NCBI GenBank assembly: GCA_029168955.1
Contig: JAPDOI010000294.1
Span: 217,001 to 281,000 of the forward strand
Source of the DNA: Aplectana chamaeleonis
Lineage: Eukaryota; Nematoda; Chromadorea; Rhabditida; Cosmocercidae
Direction: 5' to 3'
Length of the DNA stretch: 64,000 bases
Both the position numbers and the translations under genes were made by a program. How positions within the stretch are numbered: position 1 is the stretch's first letter; the number at the start of each line of letters is the position of its first letter. The notes beneath the pieces are model-generated. The model searched no databases and was not told the DNA's origin. It saw nothing but the letters and a program-made list of their open reading frames with translations. Shown one piece after another: positions 58,801-64,000 of the stretch.

Positions 58801-59653
58801 CCATACTCCCGGTTTCGTACTCATTATGAATGTTTGCCCGCCCAAGTGGTCGGAAACGCGATCGCAGTATTGCGCGTAGCACGCGTTTCCCTCGGAATAG
58901 TGTACAATGTCCCAATCAAAAGCCAATGAAGAGTCCGAAGAAGCAGACTTATTCTCTGCGTCTCTGTGCGTACGCAGTTACATCTCAGTATCTTCCCTCC
59001 GTAATTCATGAAACCGGATTCGTCATTTTCTTTACGAGTCCGTTTTTTGTGTAATTCAGATCGTTTTAACATTCCCTTCCCTAATAATATTAATGATACT
59101 TGTTCATAACAAAAATATCCTTTCCCGGGGGAGGTTGATTGTTCCAAGCAATAGATAACATCTTGGAGAAGGAATCGCCAAATCTACCCATTCTATCGTT
59201 TGTTCAATATGAAGAACTGCATGGTAAGGTGTATGGCTGTTATTTCACCTTGTGCTTCGAACGCAGTTTGTATAAAATGTTTCGGGGTAGCAAATGGTAG
59301 TGGGCTAAGGCATCCAGTTTTATGGATTACGATAAGGCAGATACTGCGCAGTGATGATTGCATACCCGTAGAGACGAGGAGGGAAATTCTGCTTCTTTCT
59401 TCTATTCATTGACAGGCTCGGCCGAGACGGAGCATATTCAATACCCATTAGCATCCTGCCAAGGTGCTTGGAGCACACAACTCAAGATGAAGTCATGCAA
59501 CTAGTCTGTAGAAAAACTCAAAAGCTGTGGTATTGAACTCACACCTGACAATGAGTTGAAAACTTTCGACTTCCACAGATCCCATATGGACTTCAAAATG
59601 TCAATATCAAGATTGTCGACCGCAGCTAGAGTATCCGCAACAAACTTATCGAC
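31246..59653 (-). CDS. C-terminal exons of an unidentified protein with giant introns
   Basis: Minus-strand exons 59653-59545 (acceptor AATTTTAG, donor GTGTGAG), 45038-44839 (acceptor CGTTTTCAG, donor GTGAGT), 44597-44533 (acceptor TCGTTTAG, donor GTGAGT), 42530-42446 (acceptor TGCGAAG, donor GTTTAG) and 31302-31246 (acceptor GTTCTAG, stop TAA) agree in phase at each of four junctions, giving 171 residues. Segments: VDKFVADTLAAVDNLDIDI, KSIWDLWKSKVFNSLS, EWREVFVISLHNFVRIAIQ, SHLTQMVELLSEEAEQG, VNPFEDELIDDFAVIAQ, FVRKNGYPISSEALGVHLIE, MFWVDEDVSFEAIVEGFL. It is soluble, helical and acidic at the end, and I do not recognise the family. The 5' part should lie beyond 64 kb. The introns measure about 14.5 kb, 0.24 kb, 2.0 kb and 11.1 kb and hold most of the transposons described here. 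The exon ending at 42446 could instead read on to a TAG stop at 42442-42440, giving an alternative terminus. Confidence 0.65.
31828..33083 (+). mobile_element. Degraded, internally deleted mariner transposon
   Basis: The terminal repeats are CCATGTTGTTCAATAAG with CGTTCGATAAG at the left and their inverse (CTTATCGAACG with CTTATTGAAAAACTTGG) at the right. From ATG 32471 the frame gives the N-terminal DNA-binding half of a mariner transposase (MEKIEYRAVIKFLFLEG, ARWVPHSL), broken by stop codons after TFRTV, DMVL and FVR. The catalytic start appears as SETW where the family has DETW, and the remaining catalytic acidic residues are absent. Without its nested insertion it is about 0.78 kb against the usual 1.3 kb, so about 0.5 kb of the 3' coding half is gone. 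A TA precedes the left end; the right TA is not preserved. Confidence 0.85.
31926..32397. mobile_element. 472-bp TA-flanked inverted-repeat element nested in the mariner
   Basis: Begins CAATACCGCTCGTAGGATT and ends AATCCTATGAGCGGTATTG, flanked by TA on both sides. The arms extend for over 110 bases (TTTGGTCAGAAA, GAGGTCGGGTTTTCGCG). Because of the symmetry both strands encode a similar short peptide starting MSETR. Related to the element at 331-1223. Confidence 0.8.
33084..33570. other. No gene recognised
   Basis: Short minus-strand frames between 33.27 and 33.68 kb have no splice support. Direct repeats of ATGGTAT occur at about 33388 and 33432. Confidence 0.35.
33571..33770. repeat. Palindromic element, GTTGCAGCACG family, copy 2
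   Basis: The left arm TTCCGGTCCGCATTGACA continues to GCGCTGTTGCAGCACCCAG. The right arm GTGCTGCAACAGCGGTTGTC continues to GCGGGCCGGAATTTGG. Same plan as at 15.3, 48.6 and 59.9 kb. Confidence 0.7.
34006..34455. repeat. TTAA-type element, GGGTTCGCGATAAAA family, abutting next
   Basis: Starts GAAGGCAGGGTTTTCGAT and ends TATCGCGAACCTTGCCTT. Its right edge TTTAAAGGC is at the same time the left edge of the next element. Confidence 0.75.
34456..34935. repeat. TTAA-type element, CATACACGCTC family
   Basis: Starts AAAGGCAGCATACACGCTCG and ends GGCGTGTATGCTACCTTTAA. This intact copy shows how the 52.7/56.6-kb copy looked before it was interrupted. Confidence 0.8.
35204..35671 (+). CDS. Two-exon gene for a small membrane-anchored protein
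   Basis: Exon 1 (35204-35449) starts at ATG, only two bases after an ACTTAG acceptor, as in trans-spliced nematode genes. It ends at a strong GTGAGT donor in phase 0. Exon 2 (35546-35671) follows a CAATTACAG acceptor in phase 0 and ends at TAA. The intron is 96 bases. The product is about 123 residues: an N-terminal hydrophobic stretch (LLAFNTLIALIFTFYAKTLW), a second one (CIRMLILLPLIPYY), then a polar region with KPAKEPSTFRFKN and TPPPPCPGSAA. It is nested, on the opposite strand, in the 11-kb intron of the split gene. No family was recognised and no AATAAA follows closely. The antisense 113-codon frame is a shadow. Confidence 0.5.
35672..36188. repeat. Degenerate GC-rich repeat (GGCGGCTATTTAGCGG)
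   Basis: The words CTAAGCCGCC, GGCGGCTATTTAGCGGCC, CCCGGCTATTAG and GGCTATCTTGCGG recur at irregular spacing and partly as inverted copies. No coding region. Confidence 0.4.
36404..37250 (+). pseudogene. Endonuclease domain of the RTE element, frameshifted
   Basis: The reading begins near ATLNCRSL and contains ALQETRLRD (the metal-binding glutamate region), SAHAPTE, GIDANAKMG and, in a different frame, DSDHRPVLL at the end. This is the motif order of exonuclease/endonuclease/phosphatase-fold target-nicking enzymes. The frame is lost near 36955 (the original reading continues with SGLIIASTFKRNH) and again near 37060, after which KLHLDYVLTRNIP is readable. The enzyme would nick genomic DNA to prime reverse transcription. 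Confidence 0.85.
37536..39429 (+). pseudogene. Reverse transcriptase of the RTE element, frameshifted near the end
   Basis: A 483-codon frame holds the RT motifs: FRPGRST near residue 205, FLDFEAAFDS near 236, GVRQGAVAGPFLFN near 291 and the catalytic YADD near 336. An extra base in the run at about 38940 shifts the frame, and the C-terminal part resumes in the next frame (LDCTERKLFRRLLGYFW to TTRTAHLGEDAE). The intact frame is restored only by ignoring that change. The catalytic aspartates are present, so decay is recent or slight in this part. Confidence 0.9.
39471..40073. other. No gene recognised
   Basis: Only short frames, with no splice-bounded coding segment or repeat. Confidence 0.35.
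40074..40240 (+). repeat. tRNA-like dispersed repeat (SINE candidate), copy 2
   Basis: ACTGGATTTAATGTCG and TTTACACAGTTC with AACTGAGG match the 23.34-kb copy. They are followed by TCAGTGGTCTAACAATAACTC and the B-box-like GCTCGAGTCCC. The two parts are adjacent here, which shows that the other copy is interrupted. Confidence 0.5.
40190..41096 (-). pseudogene. 3' part of a non-LTR retrotransposon, minus strand
   Basis: The minus strand translates to HLHQERSLLPVKQHCQLQSQ, then LLQMEHTRFVREYLS and STAPLNPTLGDKPP, matching the 3' part of the element cut by the right window edge. The upstream portion (to 41096) matches its ACTACATG/AGCTC region, and the 3' end finishes with an (AAG)n run at about 40300. 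Frameshifted and 5'-truncated. Confidence 0.8.
41099..41147. repeat. Perfect short hairpin between two inverted retroelement fragments
   Basis: AGCTAAACTTTTATAGGGGA and TCCCCTATAAAAGTCTAGCT pair with one mismatch around a 4-6 base loop. Confidence 0.7.
41325..41810 (+). pseudogene. 3' fragment of the same non-LTR retrotransposon, plus strand
   Basis: Reads YPNFPLPTSDPHCRNIRTP, then KRLPQMEHTRFITEYLS and RRSRVILAGLRCGHSS, aligning with 40.4-40.9 kb (opposite strand) and 63.55-63.9 kb. Truncated at the 5' end, with shifted frames downstream. Confidence 0.75.
41939..42384. repeat. TTAA-type element, GGGTTCGCGATAAAA family
   Basis: Starts TGGCAGGGTTCGCGATAAAA and ends TTACGAACCCTGCCT. TTTAATGG-like sequence flanks both sides, consistent with a TTAA target duplication. 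Confidence 0.75.
42727..44361. mobile_element. 1.6-kb Tc1/mariner-like element with huge inverted repeats and IR/DR ends
   Basis: The outer ends are AACTGCGTATCATAAAGATA and its inverse (TATCTTTATGATACGCAGTG), flanked by TA at 42725-42726 and 44362-44363. The arms are inverted copies for about 700-800 bases each. A second copy of the terminal word (GCGTATCGAAAAGATAGGAC) lies 174 bp inside the left end and its inverse at 44161-44184, giving two direct repeats per arm. No transposase frame is visible. It fills most of the 2.0-kb intron between split-gene exons 44533 and 42530. Confidence 0.85.
45270..45560. repeat. GC-rich degenerate repeat
   Basis: GGTCGGATCGCGG(G/A)NGCATG-type words recur five or six times between 45.29 and 45.50 kb. 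A hairpin GTGGATCTCGTTAGATCCAC follows. The 84-codon plus frame here follows the repeat. Confidence 0.5.
45561..47164. other. No gene recognised
   Basis: Frames of 138 codons (minus, 46045-46461) and 95 codons (plus) overlap each other without splice signals. A hairpin-like GCGCCGGTAAACCTCGGCGCG lies near 46415. Confidence 0.35.
47165..48293. repeat. 1.1-kb inverted-repeat element with diverged internal repeats
   Basis: The ends pair CGGATCTGCGGAAACGAATTATAT (about 47216) with the inverse at about 48205-48235, and GACAAGGGAAATATAC with GTATACTTCCCTTGTG. The interior (47.5-47.9 kb) has three diverged units with the words AAAATCG(A/G)CAAAT, CTCAGATTCG and GGTCAAATCTGG. No transposase. Confidence 0.65.
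48552..48748. repeat. Palindromic element, GTTGCAGCACG family, copy 3
   Basis: AATTGCAGATTAACAAGTGTTGCAGCACG faces AGCTGCAAGCTGCAACTGTGG. The 87-codon plus frame and the 101-codon minus frame both follow this palindrome and are rejected as genes. Confidence 0.6.
49039..52484 (+). mobile_element. Decayed non-LTR retrotransposon with 2A-like motif and PHD finger (copy A)
   Basis: One coding strand carries, in order, a 2A-like motif, a PHD-type zinc finger, an endonuclease, a reverse transcriptase and a C-terminal zinc-knuckle. The 3' end is a (GAA)n run at about 52465-52482. It is about 75-80% alike copy B by eye, starting at ATGTCGTACGTTCG, while sequence 5' of that point differs. PHD and 2A modules are known from CR1/L2-type elements, but the exact clade needs a tree. 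Confidence 0.85.
49065..52444 (+). pseudogene. 2A-PHD-endonuclease-RT polyprotein of copy A, three frameshifts
   Basis: From ATG 49065: LLKILLQRAGVERNPGP (a 2A-like motif ending at residue 48); cysteine/histidine-rich CATCDRDVNW, CFGCERWVHFSCSGL; endonuclease from HINLNGLRAKLSELS through MVQETKLS, FAGDFNAH, PDISLVSS to SDHIPVFV; RT motifs AVGPDGLSP, GFRKLHSTTT, LDLTKAFDTV, GVPQGGVLSPALFS, AYADDITIL; C-terminal CPDCGNKGHTTAHLFNC. Single-base losses near 50147 and 52000 and a shift near 50615 break it into frames 49065-50246, 50243-50623, 50649-52016 and 52013-52444. Motif residues, including YADD, are otherwise intact. Confidence 0.85.
52981..56441 (+). mobile_element. Non-LTR retrotransposon copy B inserted in a small element
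   Basis: The insertion is flanked by ACAG at 52977-52980 and 56442-56445, a probable 4-base target duplication, and ends with (GAA)n. Because both insertion edges are visible this copy gives near-exact element ends: 5' GTAGCGTGCTGCC and 3' AAGAAGAAGAAG, about 3.46 kb. It may be 5'-truncated relative to copy A. Confidence 0.85.
52997..56403 (+). pseudogene. 2A-PHD-endonuclease-RT polyprotein of copy B, many lesions
   Basis: Same order of modules as copy A. The 2A-like motif reads RAGVERNPGQ at about 53137-53166, so the final proline is replaced. Then come CATCGEDVNW with CFGCQRWVHLSCSGL, MVQETKLSP, FAGDFNAH, SDHVPVFV, IGPDGICPAVL, LDLTKAFDTV, GVPQGGVLSP, AYADDMTVL and CPDCGCLGHDTAHLF. Frameshifts lie near 53423, 53655 and 55030. 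In-frame stops lie at about 54239-54241 (after GRVKTF), 55402-55404 (after AKING) and 56239-56241. Its different lesions show that it decayed independently of copy A. Confidence 0.82.
56929..57399. repeat. TTAA-type element, GTGTTCACGAT family
   Basis: Starts TTAAAGGCAGTGTTCACGAT and ends CACCGTGAACACTGCCTTC. The interior matches the 21.89-kb copy. Confidence 0.75.
57439..57685. mobile_element. hAT-like small element with 8-bp target duplication
   Basis: Begins CAGGGTTGAGCAGGCC and ends GCCTGCCCAACCCTG, a terminal inverted pair. It is flanked on both sides by CGTTCAAG (57431-57438, 57686-57693). CAGGG ends and an 8-bp duplication are typical of hAT transposons. 247 bp, no transposase. Confidence 0.85.
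57980..58550 (+). pseudogene. 3' fragment of an RTE-type retrotransposon
   Basis: Reads KATSAFNSMNKCSWSTTIAM, GIRPIMMYESETWAAPK, LDCTDRKLFRRLLGYFW and, after a stop and an internal deletion, FWTDVVKEDLKSLGTERQF to LTTRTAHFGEDAE. These match the C-terminal part of the 36-39 kb element. At the position where that copy has an extra base this fragment keeps the correct frame (PKTQTERLDC). Confidence 0.85.
58635..58772 (+). CDS. Possible plus-strand exon, unidentified
   Basis: After the acceptor GTCTTTTGACAG the plus strand reads IAHSFAYAVQLMTAARYQTG and DDVSSSLRDVIESAGMPSG without a stop to 58879. The best donor candidates (GTTACA at 58773, GTTGTA further on) are weak. The codons end mostly in C or G, unlike the surrounding AT-rich sequence. 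It lies in the 14.5-kb intron of the split gene, on the other strand, and no partner exon was found. Confidence 0.3.
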
Positions 59654-59790
59654 CTAAAATTCACAGATATTAGGTTCAAAAACAGAATACTGAGCTTAGT
59701 GGAAGTAACAAACTTAGACGATTCCGATTTGCGAATTTCAGACAACGATAAACCTGCCGAAAATGTTATAAACATTTGCAGTGATCTCTA

Positions 59791-60000
59791 CAGTAAACTA
59801 TCGTTCTCCGAGCCAAATTTCGGTCTGCAATTGCGGACTACGGCTGTTGCATCATGCGACACGTGATAATCGTGCTGGGAGAAGGGTGAATCGTGCCGGG
59901 ACCAAGCGGTCCCAGCACTATTAACGGGTGTCGCATGATGCAATAGCCGTAGTCCGCAAATGTGGACCGGAATTTGGCCCAGAGAACGACAGTATGTCAC
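59791..60000. repeat. Palindromic element, GTTGCAGCACG family, copy 4 (diverged)
   Basis: CGTTCTCCGAGCCAAATTTCGG and GGCTGTTGCATCATGCGACA face TGTCGCATGATGCAATAGCC and CCGGAATTTGGCCCAGAGAACG. Both arms are about 85 bases. Confidence 0.7.
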
Positions 60001-60159
60001 AAATTCGATGGGAGACATGGCCGCACACGGGAACCATCGGCGCGTGGTCTAAACGTCATAGTGCAGCCTCCAAACTGTTCTCCAGCTCCTCTGCTCAACT
60101 TAGAAAAAACTTCACGCTGATCACAACAATGTCTCCGTAATCGCTCAGGCCCGGTCTTA

Positions 60160-60425
60160 GTTGGACAATAGTCCGTAATCCCACCCGGTCGATATGCAGG
60201 CAAAACACTCAAAGGACAAAATTTTTTCAATAGTAGTCCCACCTGGCCGACATGCAGGTAGAACACACAAAACGAGGATAAAAAAATTCCTTTGATGATC
60301 CCTCCTAATCATACGTAGTCCCACCAAGTTTCGCCCGTCGATATGCATGCAAAGCACGCGAAACGAGGACAAAAGTTGTCCTTTGATTAGGGGTGAATTT
60401 CCATAAATTTTCTCCAACCTGTTCA
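60160..60425. repeat. Tandem repeat, ~80-bp unit, three copies
   Basis: Each unit carries AGTCCCACC, a CGATATGCANGC or CGACATGCAGG word, AACAC or AAGCACGCGAAACGAGG and a T-rich end TCCTTTGAT. They lie near 60172, 60234 and 60316. Confidence 0.6.
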
Positions 60426-60602
60426 ATTTTCGGTCTTCATAAAAATTCTGATAGAGACTATATTCTCACAAGGCTATACAACGGTTCCGAAGACCTTCGA
60501 ATGGCGAATAACTGCTACGGGTTTGGAACTGTAATAGCCACGTTTTGAAAAAATAGTCCTACTTTAAGATAATACCAAAAAATGATAAATAAATTCCATC
60601 TT

Positions 60603-61094
60603 AAAGGCAGCATACACGCTCGCAAAAAATGTTGAGATAACTACATTAGTGGGGTCGTATGGGCCCTAGAAGAGCCCTCACGAAGTTGGAAGAGTTGAAA
60701 ACGAGTTAAAGTGCCCGTATTTGAGCCGTATTGAGTCAAAAAATCATCCTTTCCCCGCCCACCGATACGGGCTCCGCCCCTCAATACAGATGTTTAATGC
60801 TCGATTACGGTCATTTTCTCTCGTTTTTTACGGTTCTAAGGTTGTAAGAGTTCCAGAAAGGGCCTTACGAGTACATTAGCGTCGTTATACCAACGAATTT
60901 GTCGCTAGCTCCGCTATTTCAGCCAATGCGGTAAAACTCGTCCACTTCTGGGCCAATATAGAACGAACCGTTATATATTCATTTCAATTGATTTTTTTCC
61001 GGTTTTTTCGTTATCTCTGAATATTAACAGCTTCAGACCTTCGATTCATTCCATAAAATTGATATCACTTTTGAGCGTGTATGCTGCCTTTAAA
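60603..61094. repeat. TTAA-type element, CATACACGCTC family
   Basis: Starts TTAAAGGCAGCATACACGCT and ends GAGCGTGTATGCTGCCTTTAA; TTAA is present at both edges. Confidence 0.78.
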
Positions 61095-61249
61095 AAACCT
61101 GCACGCTCAGAAACCAGTTTTGTGCATGAGTAAAGCAGGGTTGTGATGCCCCATAACATACTCAAGTTTCATCGAGTTTCGTCCCGGGCAAGCCAAGATA
61201 TGTATAAAAACATTATTCGCGGAAATGACACGCGATTAGACTTTCGCAT

Positions 61250-61507
61250 GGTTACAGTTCACTTCCGCACTGCCGTTCAGTCCGCAAAGTGCGCACTGAT
61301 TGCGAAATCGTGCTGCGGATCGGTTGCGAGTATCCTCAGACAAGGATGTGGGATCACCCGGGCGGTGGGATCGCCCGGGTACCAAAGGCGAAAAGCGCCC
61401 AAGTGATCCCACAACCTTGTCTGAGGATGCTCGCGACCGCGCCGCAGCACGATTTCGCAATCAGCGTGCACTTTGCGGACTGAACGGCAGTGCGGAGGTG
61501 AACTGTA
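61250..61507. repeat. Long palindrome with ~115-bp arms
   Basis: GGTTACAGTTCACTTCCGCA continues through CTGCCGTTCAGTCCGCAAAG and CCTCAGACAAGGATGTGG. It faces the exact inverse (CCACAACCTTGTCTGAGG, CTTTGCGGACTGAACGGCAG, GAGGTGAACTG). Frames of 64-87 codons on both strands are shadows of the symmetry. Confidence 0.8.
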
Positions 61508-61655
61508 TGTATGTCGCCCGTGCTCCTGCATAAGCCGCGTTTGACGGCAACTATAACAGGGGCCTCAACGCTGGAGTAGCCCATGCCCGCAAATTAGTAC
61601 TGGCAAACACCTACCTAGAGCTGACTCTGTTGACAATGTTTGCTCGGGTGACCAA

Positions 61656-61952
61656 CAGGGTTGAGCAGGCCGTTGCGCCAATATCGGCGGAGCTGAGACC
61701 CCCCCCCGCAGCAGTCCAAAATTTTGTGTAAATTTCTACGATGCCCCACGACAAACAGACAACAAAATTGTATTCAGCACACCAAATAACCCCTGGTGAC
61801 TAATACTCCTCAGTTTAGCTTACCAAGTGCTTTGGAGAAAAATCCCTCTTTTGTCCAGAAATTTTACGACCCCCCCAGCCTTTTCTTTTTCAAAAATTTC
61901 CGAAAAATTTTAGGACCCCCGTTGCGCCGAATCCCAACCCTGTCCAACCCTG
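61656..61952. mobile_element. hAT-like small element with 8-bp target duplication, copy 2
   Basis: Begins CAGGGTTGAGCAGGCC and ends CCTGTCCAACCCTG, flanked by GTGACCAA at 61648-61655 and 61953-61960. Same family as 57439-57685 but diverged inside. Confidence 0.85.
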
Positions 61953-61960
61953 GTGACCAA

Positions 61961-62689
61961 TGGTGGCAGGAAGCGGCGCAACGAGTGATCATTTTCCACG
62001 TTTCGCGTGTTCAGCGGTGGGATTACGGAGAAGAAGGGCAGTAGTTTTGCAACAGGCTTGATGTCTCCTAGCTCAGGAATAAAGCAGTAACCTCAAAACT
62101 TGCTGCTGTCTTCGCGGAGGTGGAGCAAGCCCGTGGAGGCGAGTGGGCGTGAGAGGGGGCGGGCTTACGCAGCGACCACTCCTGGCGATATTTCAAAAAT
62201 TCTCACAATTCGTCACCCAAAACTTCCTTTCTGGGCGAGAATTCGCACGATCCCCAAATTAAAATTTCCATTTTGCGCCGGAATTTTCACGACGCCCTCC
62301 TCACCAGTCTTGTCTCAACACCAGCCCGCTTGAATCTGTCTGTGAGAGGCAATGAAATCCGTCTCCTGCCTGACCGATCGACAAAAATCACATAGGATAG
62401 ACTCTGCTGGGGCAACCATGCCCAGAGGAAAGAAGTGTGTACCTCTGGAGAACAAAGAAATGGTGTTCTCTGGCAGCGGACTGCTACCTAGGCTATTAGG
62501 GTTCCGCTCCTAATCACAAAGAAAAAAAAACGATCGAGGATCAAGGAATAGGGGTTGCCCACGGATCCGAGATGCTCAACCTACGCGTGGTGGATCTGTG
62601 GAGTCGACTACGAAGATCGAGAAGACTCATCAAACGAGCGTCAACAACTCCACAAGGAGTTTTTCCTGCATGAGAGTGTAAATGGCTAG
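61961..62689. other. No gene recognised
   Basis: Short frames only. The stretch before 62690 may include 5' sequence of the retrotransposon that follows, but no endonuclease motif is readable. Confidence 0.35.
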
Positions 62690-64000
62690 GACACTAGTCA
62701 TCGGCCGTTCCACCGAAGGCTGGCGTCCCTCAGGGTGGAGTATTGTCACCTAGCCTAATTTCGTATCTATCTGGCAATCCAAAGCCTCCGCCCCACATAC
62801 ACCTAGACTTGTATGCAGATGACATCACTATTATATGTACTGACCCTGTTATCGATCGTGCCACTGCTGAGATGAACAAATACAGGCTACAAAACGGCGA
62901 AATTCACTTGGTTCCTACGCGTGCTGGGGCGGAGCGGAGATTAGAGACAGTGAGAGAGAGTAGGGCAGACGGAGGCTGAGGCGTCGCGCGCGCCTCGAAT
63001 GATGAGAATTACGAAGTTTTTTAGAGGGTACCTTGGCAATCTGTCTAAGTTCCTAGAATCGAAGCAGCTAAAGGTCTCTCCTACCAAGTCCAGTGGTACT
63101 CTGTGCACTAATGCAACGGCTGATCACAAACTGCATCCCACGGTTCTCTGGGGAGAAAATTTGCTGTCCCTGTCTAATCACCATCGTCTGCTTGGCGTGT
63201 TTCTAGACCCTTCGTTGCATTTTCATGAGCACACGTATTAGAGCTGCTACGGCCAACACGCGTAATAACATACTCCATGCTCTGACAGGCACTACACGAG
63301 GTAGCTCAAAGCAAGTACTGCGAACAACCTTCAAGGCAATGATACAGCCTACTCTAGAATATGGAGCCCCCATCTGGTCCAGACACCTTTCGGACAACGA
63401 ACACAAAACTCGGCTCTACGTGTGATCACCGGCTGCCCTAAATACATACCTGTATCCCACTTGCATCAGGAATGTGCACTACTTCCCGTGAAGCAGAAAT
63501 GCCAACTGCAGTCGCAACAGTTCCATATTGGCATAGTCAAGAGTGCCACGCATCCCAACTTCCCCCTCCTGTCATCCAAATTCCCATTCTCGTAATATTC
63601 GCACACCGCTGCATACCGCTATCTCCGCCACCGATCTTCAAAGATGGACTACTTCAGAGCTCACTCGGAAGAGACTGCTGCAAATGGAGCACACCAGAGT
63701 ACCTGTCCTGTGCCCCTTCAAATTCCATTCTCGGCGGTGTGCCGCCCAAGGTCGATGATAGCAAAATGGACCAGCTCAGGCGCTCCCGGGTCATTCTGGC
63801 GGGTCTACGTTGTGGTCATTCCTCTTATCTTAAGGCCTACATTCCAAGAATCGATGAGTCGGTTCCTAAGGAATGTCCTGACTGCTATAGTACGGGACAT
63901 GATTCACTTCATTTATTTTCATGCCCTGCAAGACCAACTTCTCGGACAGCTCTGGATATGTGGAACAATACGTGCGAAAATCCCGCCTTCTTACGCTTAT
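62690..64000 (+). pseudogene. 5'-truncated non-LTR retrotransposon, cut by the window edge
   Basis: Readable RT and downstream segments: AGVPQGGVLSPSLISYLSG, LYADDITIICTDP, then after an insertion LGNLSKFLESKQLKVSPTKS, LLGVFLDPSLHFHEHT, GTTRGSSKQVLRTTFKAMI, ALLPVKQKCQLQSQQFHIG and RLLQMEHTR. Frameshifts are frequent. The same family gives the fragments at 40.2-41.1 kb (minus) and 41.3-41.8 kb (plus). The 3' end lies beyond the window. Confidence 0.82.
62884..63027 (+). mobile_element. ~145-bp short insertion, copy 2, inside the RT frame
   Basis: The RT reading breaks after AEMNKY and resumes with LGNLSKF once this segment and one TAC are removed, so TAC (62881-62883, 63028-63030) marks a target duplication. 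The sequence matches 24482-24635 for its whole length, including CAAAACGGCGAAATTCAC and CCTCGAATGATG. Confidence 0.8.

Noticed and set aside
61143..61584. Cluster of 64-87 codon frames on both strands
   Set aside because: They are products of the near-perfect palindrome at 61250-61507.
1..64000. Phage, plasmid, CRISPR, toxin-antitoxin or bacterial operon features
   Set aside because: No arrays of spaced repeats, no ribosome-binding-site-led gene strings and no bacterial-type long coding frames; the sequence is eukaryotic.

Overview
This window looks like nuclear DNA of a nematode, most likely a strongylid (hookworm-like) worm. The evidence is small exons separated by short introns with TTTCAG-like acceptors, an acceptor a few bases before two start codons as expected for spliced-leader trans-splicing, and a load of mariner, RTE-type and 2A/PHD-type non-LTR elements plus many small inverted-repeat elements. 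The species is an inference; no marker gene fixes it. There are no bacterial-style genes, rRNAs or CRISPR arrays. All gene models were read by eye from splice signals and phase agreement between consecutive exons; no homology search was possible, and I could not name any cellular protein.

Left part (1-31 kb). A minus-strand gene runs 13.6 to 6.7 kb in nine phase-consistent exons and encodes a probable multi-pass membrane protein of about 272 residues. Three more minus-strand exons (6.4-5.9 kb) are either its continuation or a following gene. Divergent from its 5' end, the plus strand has three further exon chains (13.97-14.71, 15.65-17.05 and 17.92-19.15 kb). From 19.2 to 31 kb I see mostly repeats: stacked TTAA-flanked elements, minisatellites, tRNA-like repeats, a 350-bp purine tract and a few weak exon candidates.

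Right part (31-64 kb). A second minus-strand gene is spread over at least 28 kb. Five small exons (59.6, 45.0, 44.6, 42.5 and 31.3 kb) join in phase and end in a stop codon followed by AATAAA. Its introns are filled with transposable elements: a deleted mariner carrying a nested element, a decayed RTE element, a 1.6-kb Tc1-like element with IR/DR ends, and two decayed non-LTR retrotransposons that encode a 2A-like peptide motif and a PHD-like finger ahead of endonuclease and reverse transcriptase. A two-exon plus-strand gene (35.2-35.7 kb) is nested in one intron. The right edge cuts through another retrotransposon relative.

The main biological picture is a gene-bearing region whose introns were inflated by serial insertions. 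Several small-element families share the end TTAAAGGCA/TGCCTTTAA and abut one another exactly, apparently because each insertion rebuilds a TTAA target at its own edge.
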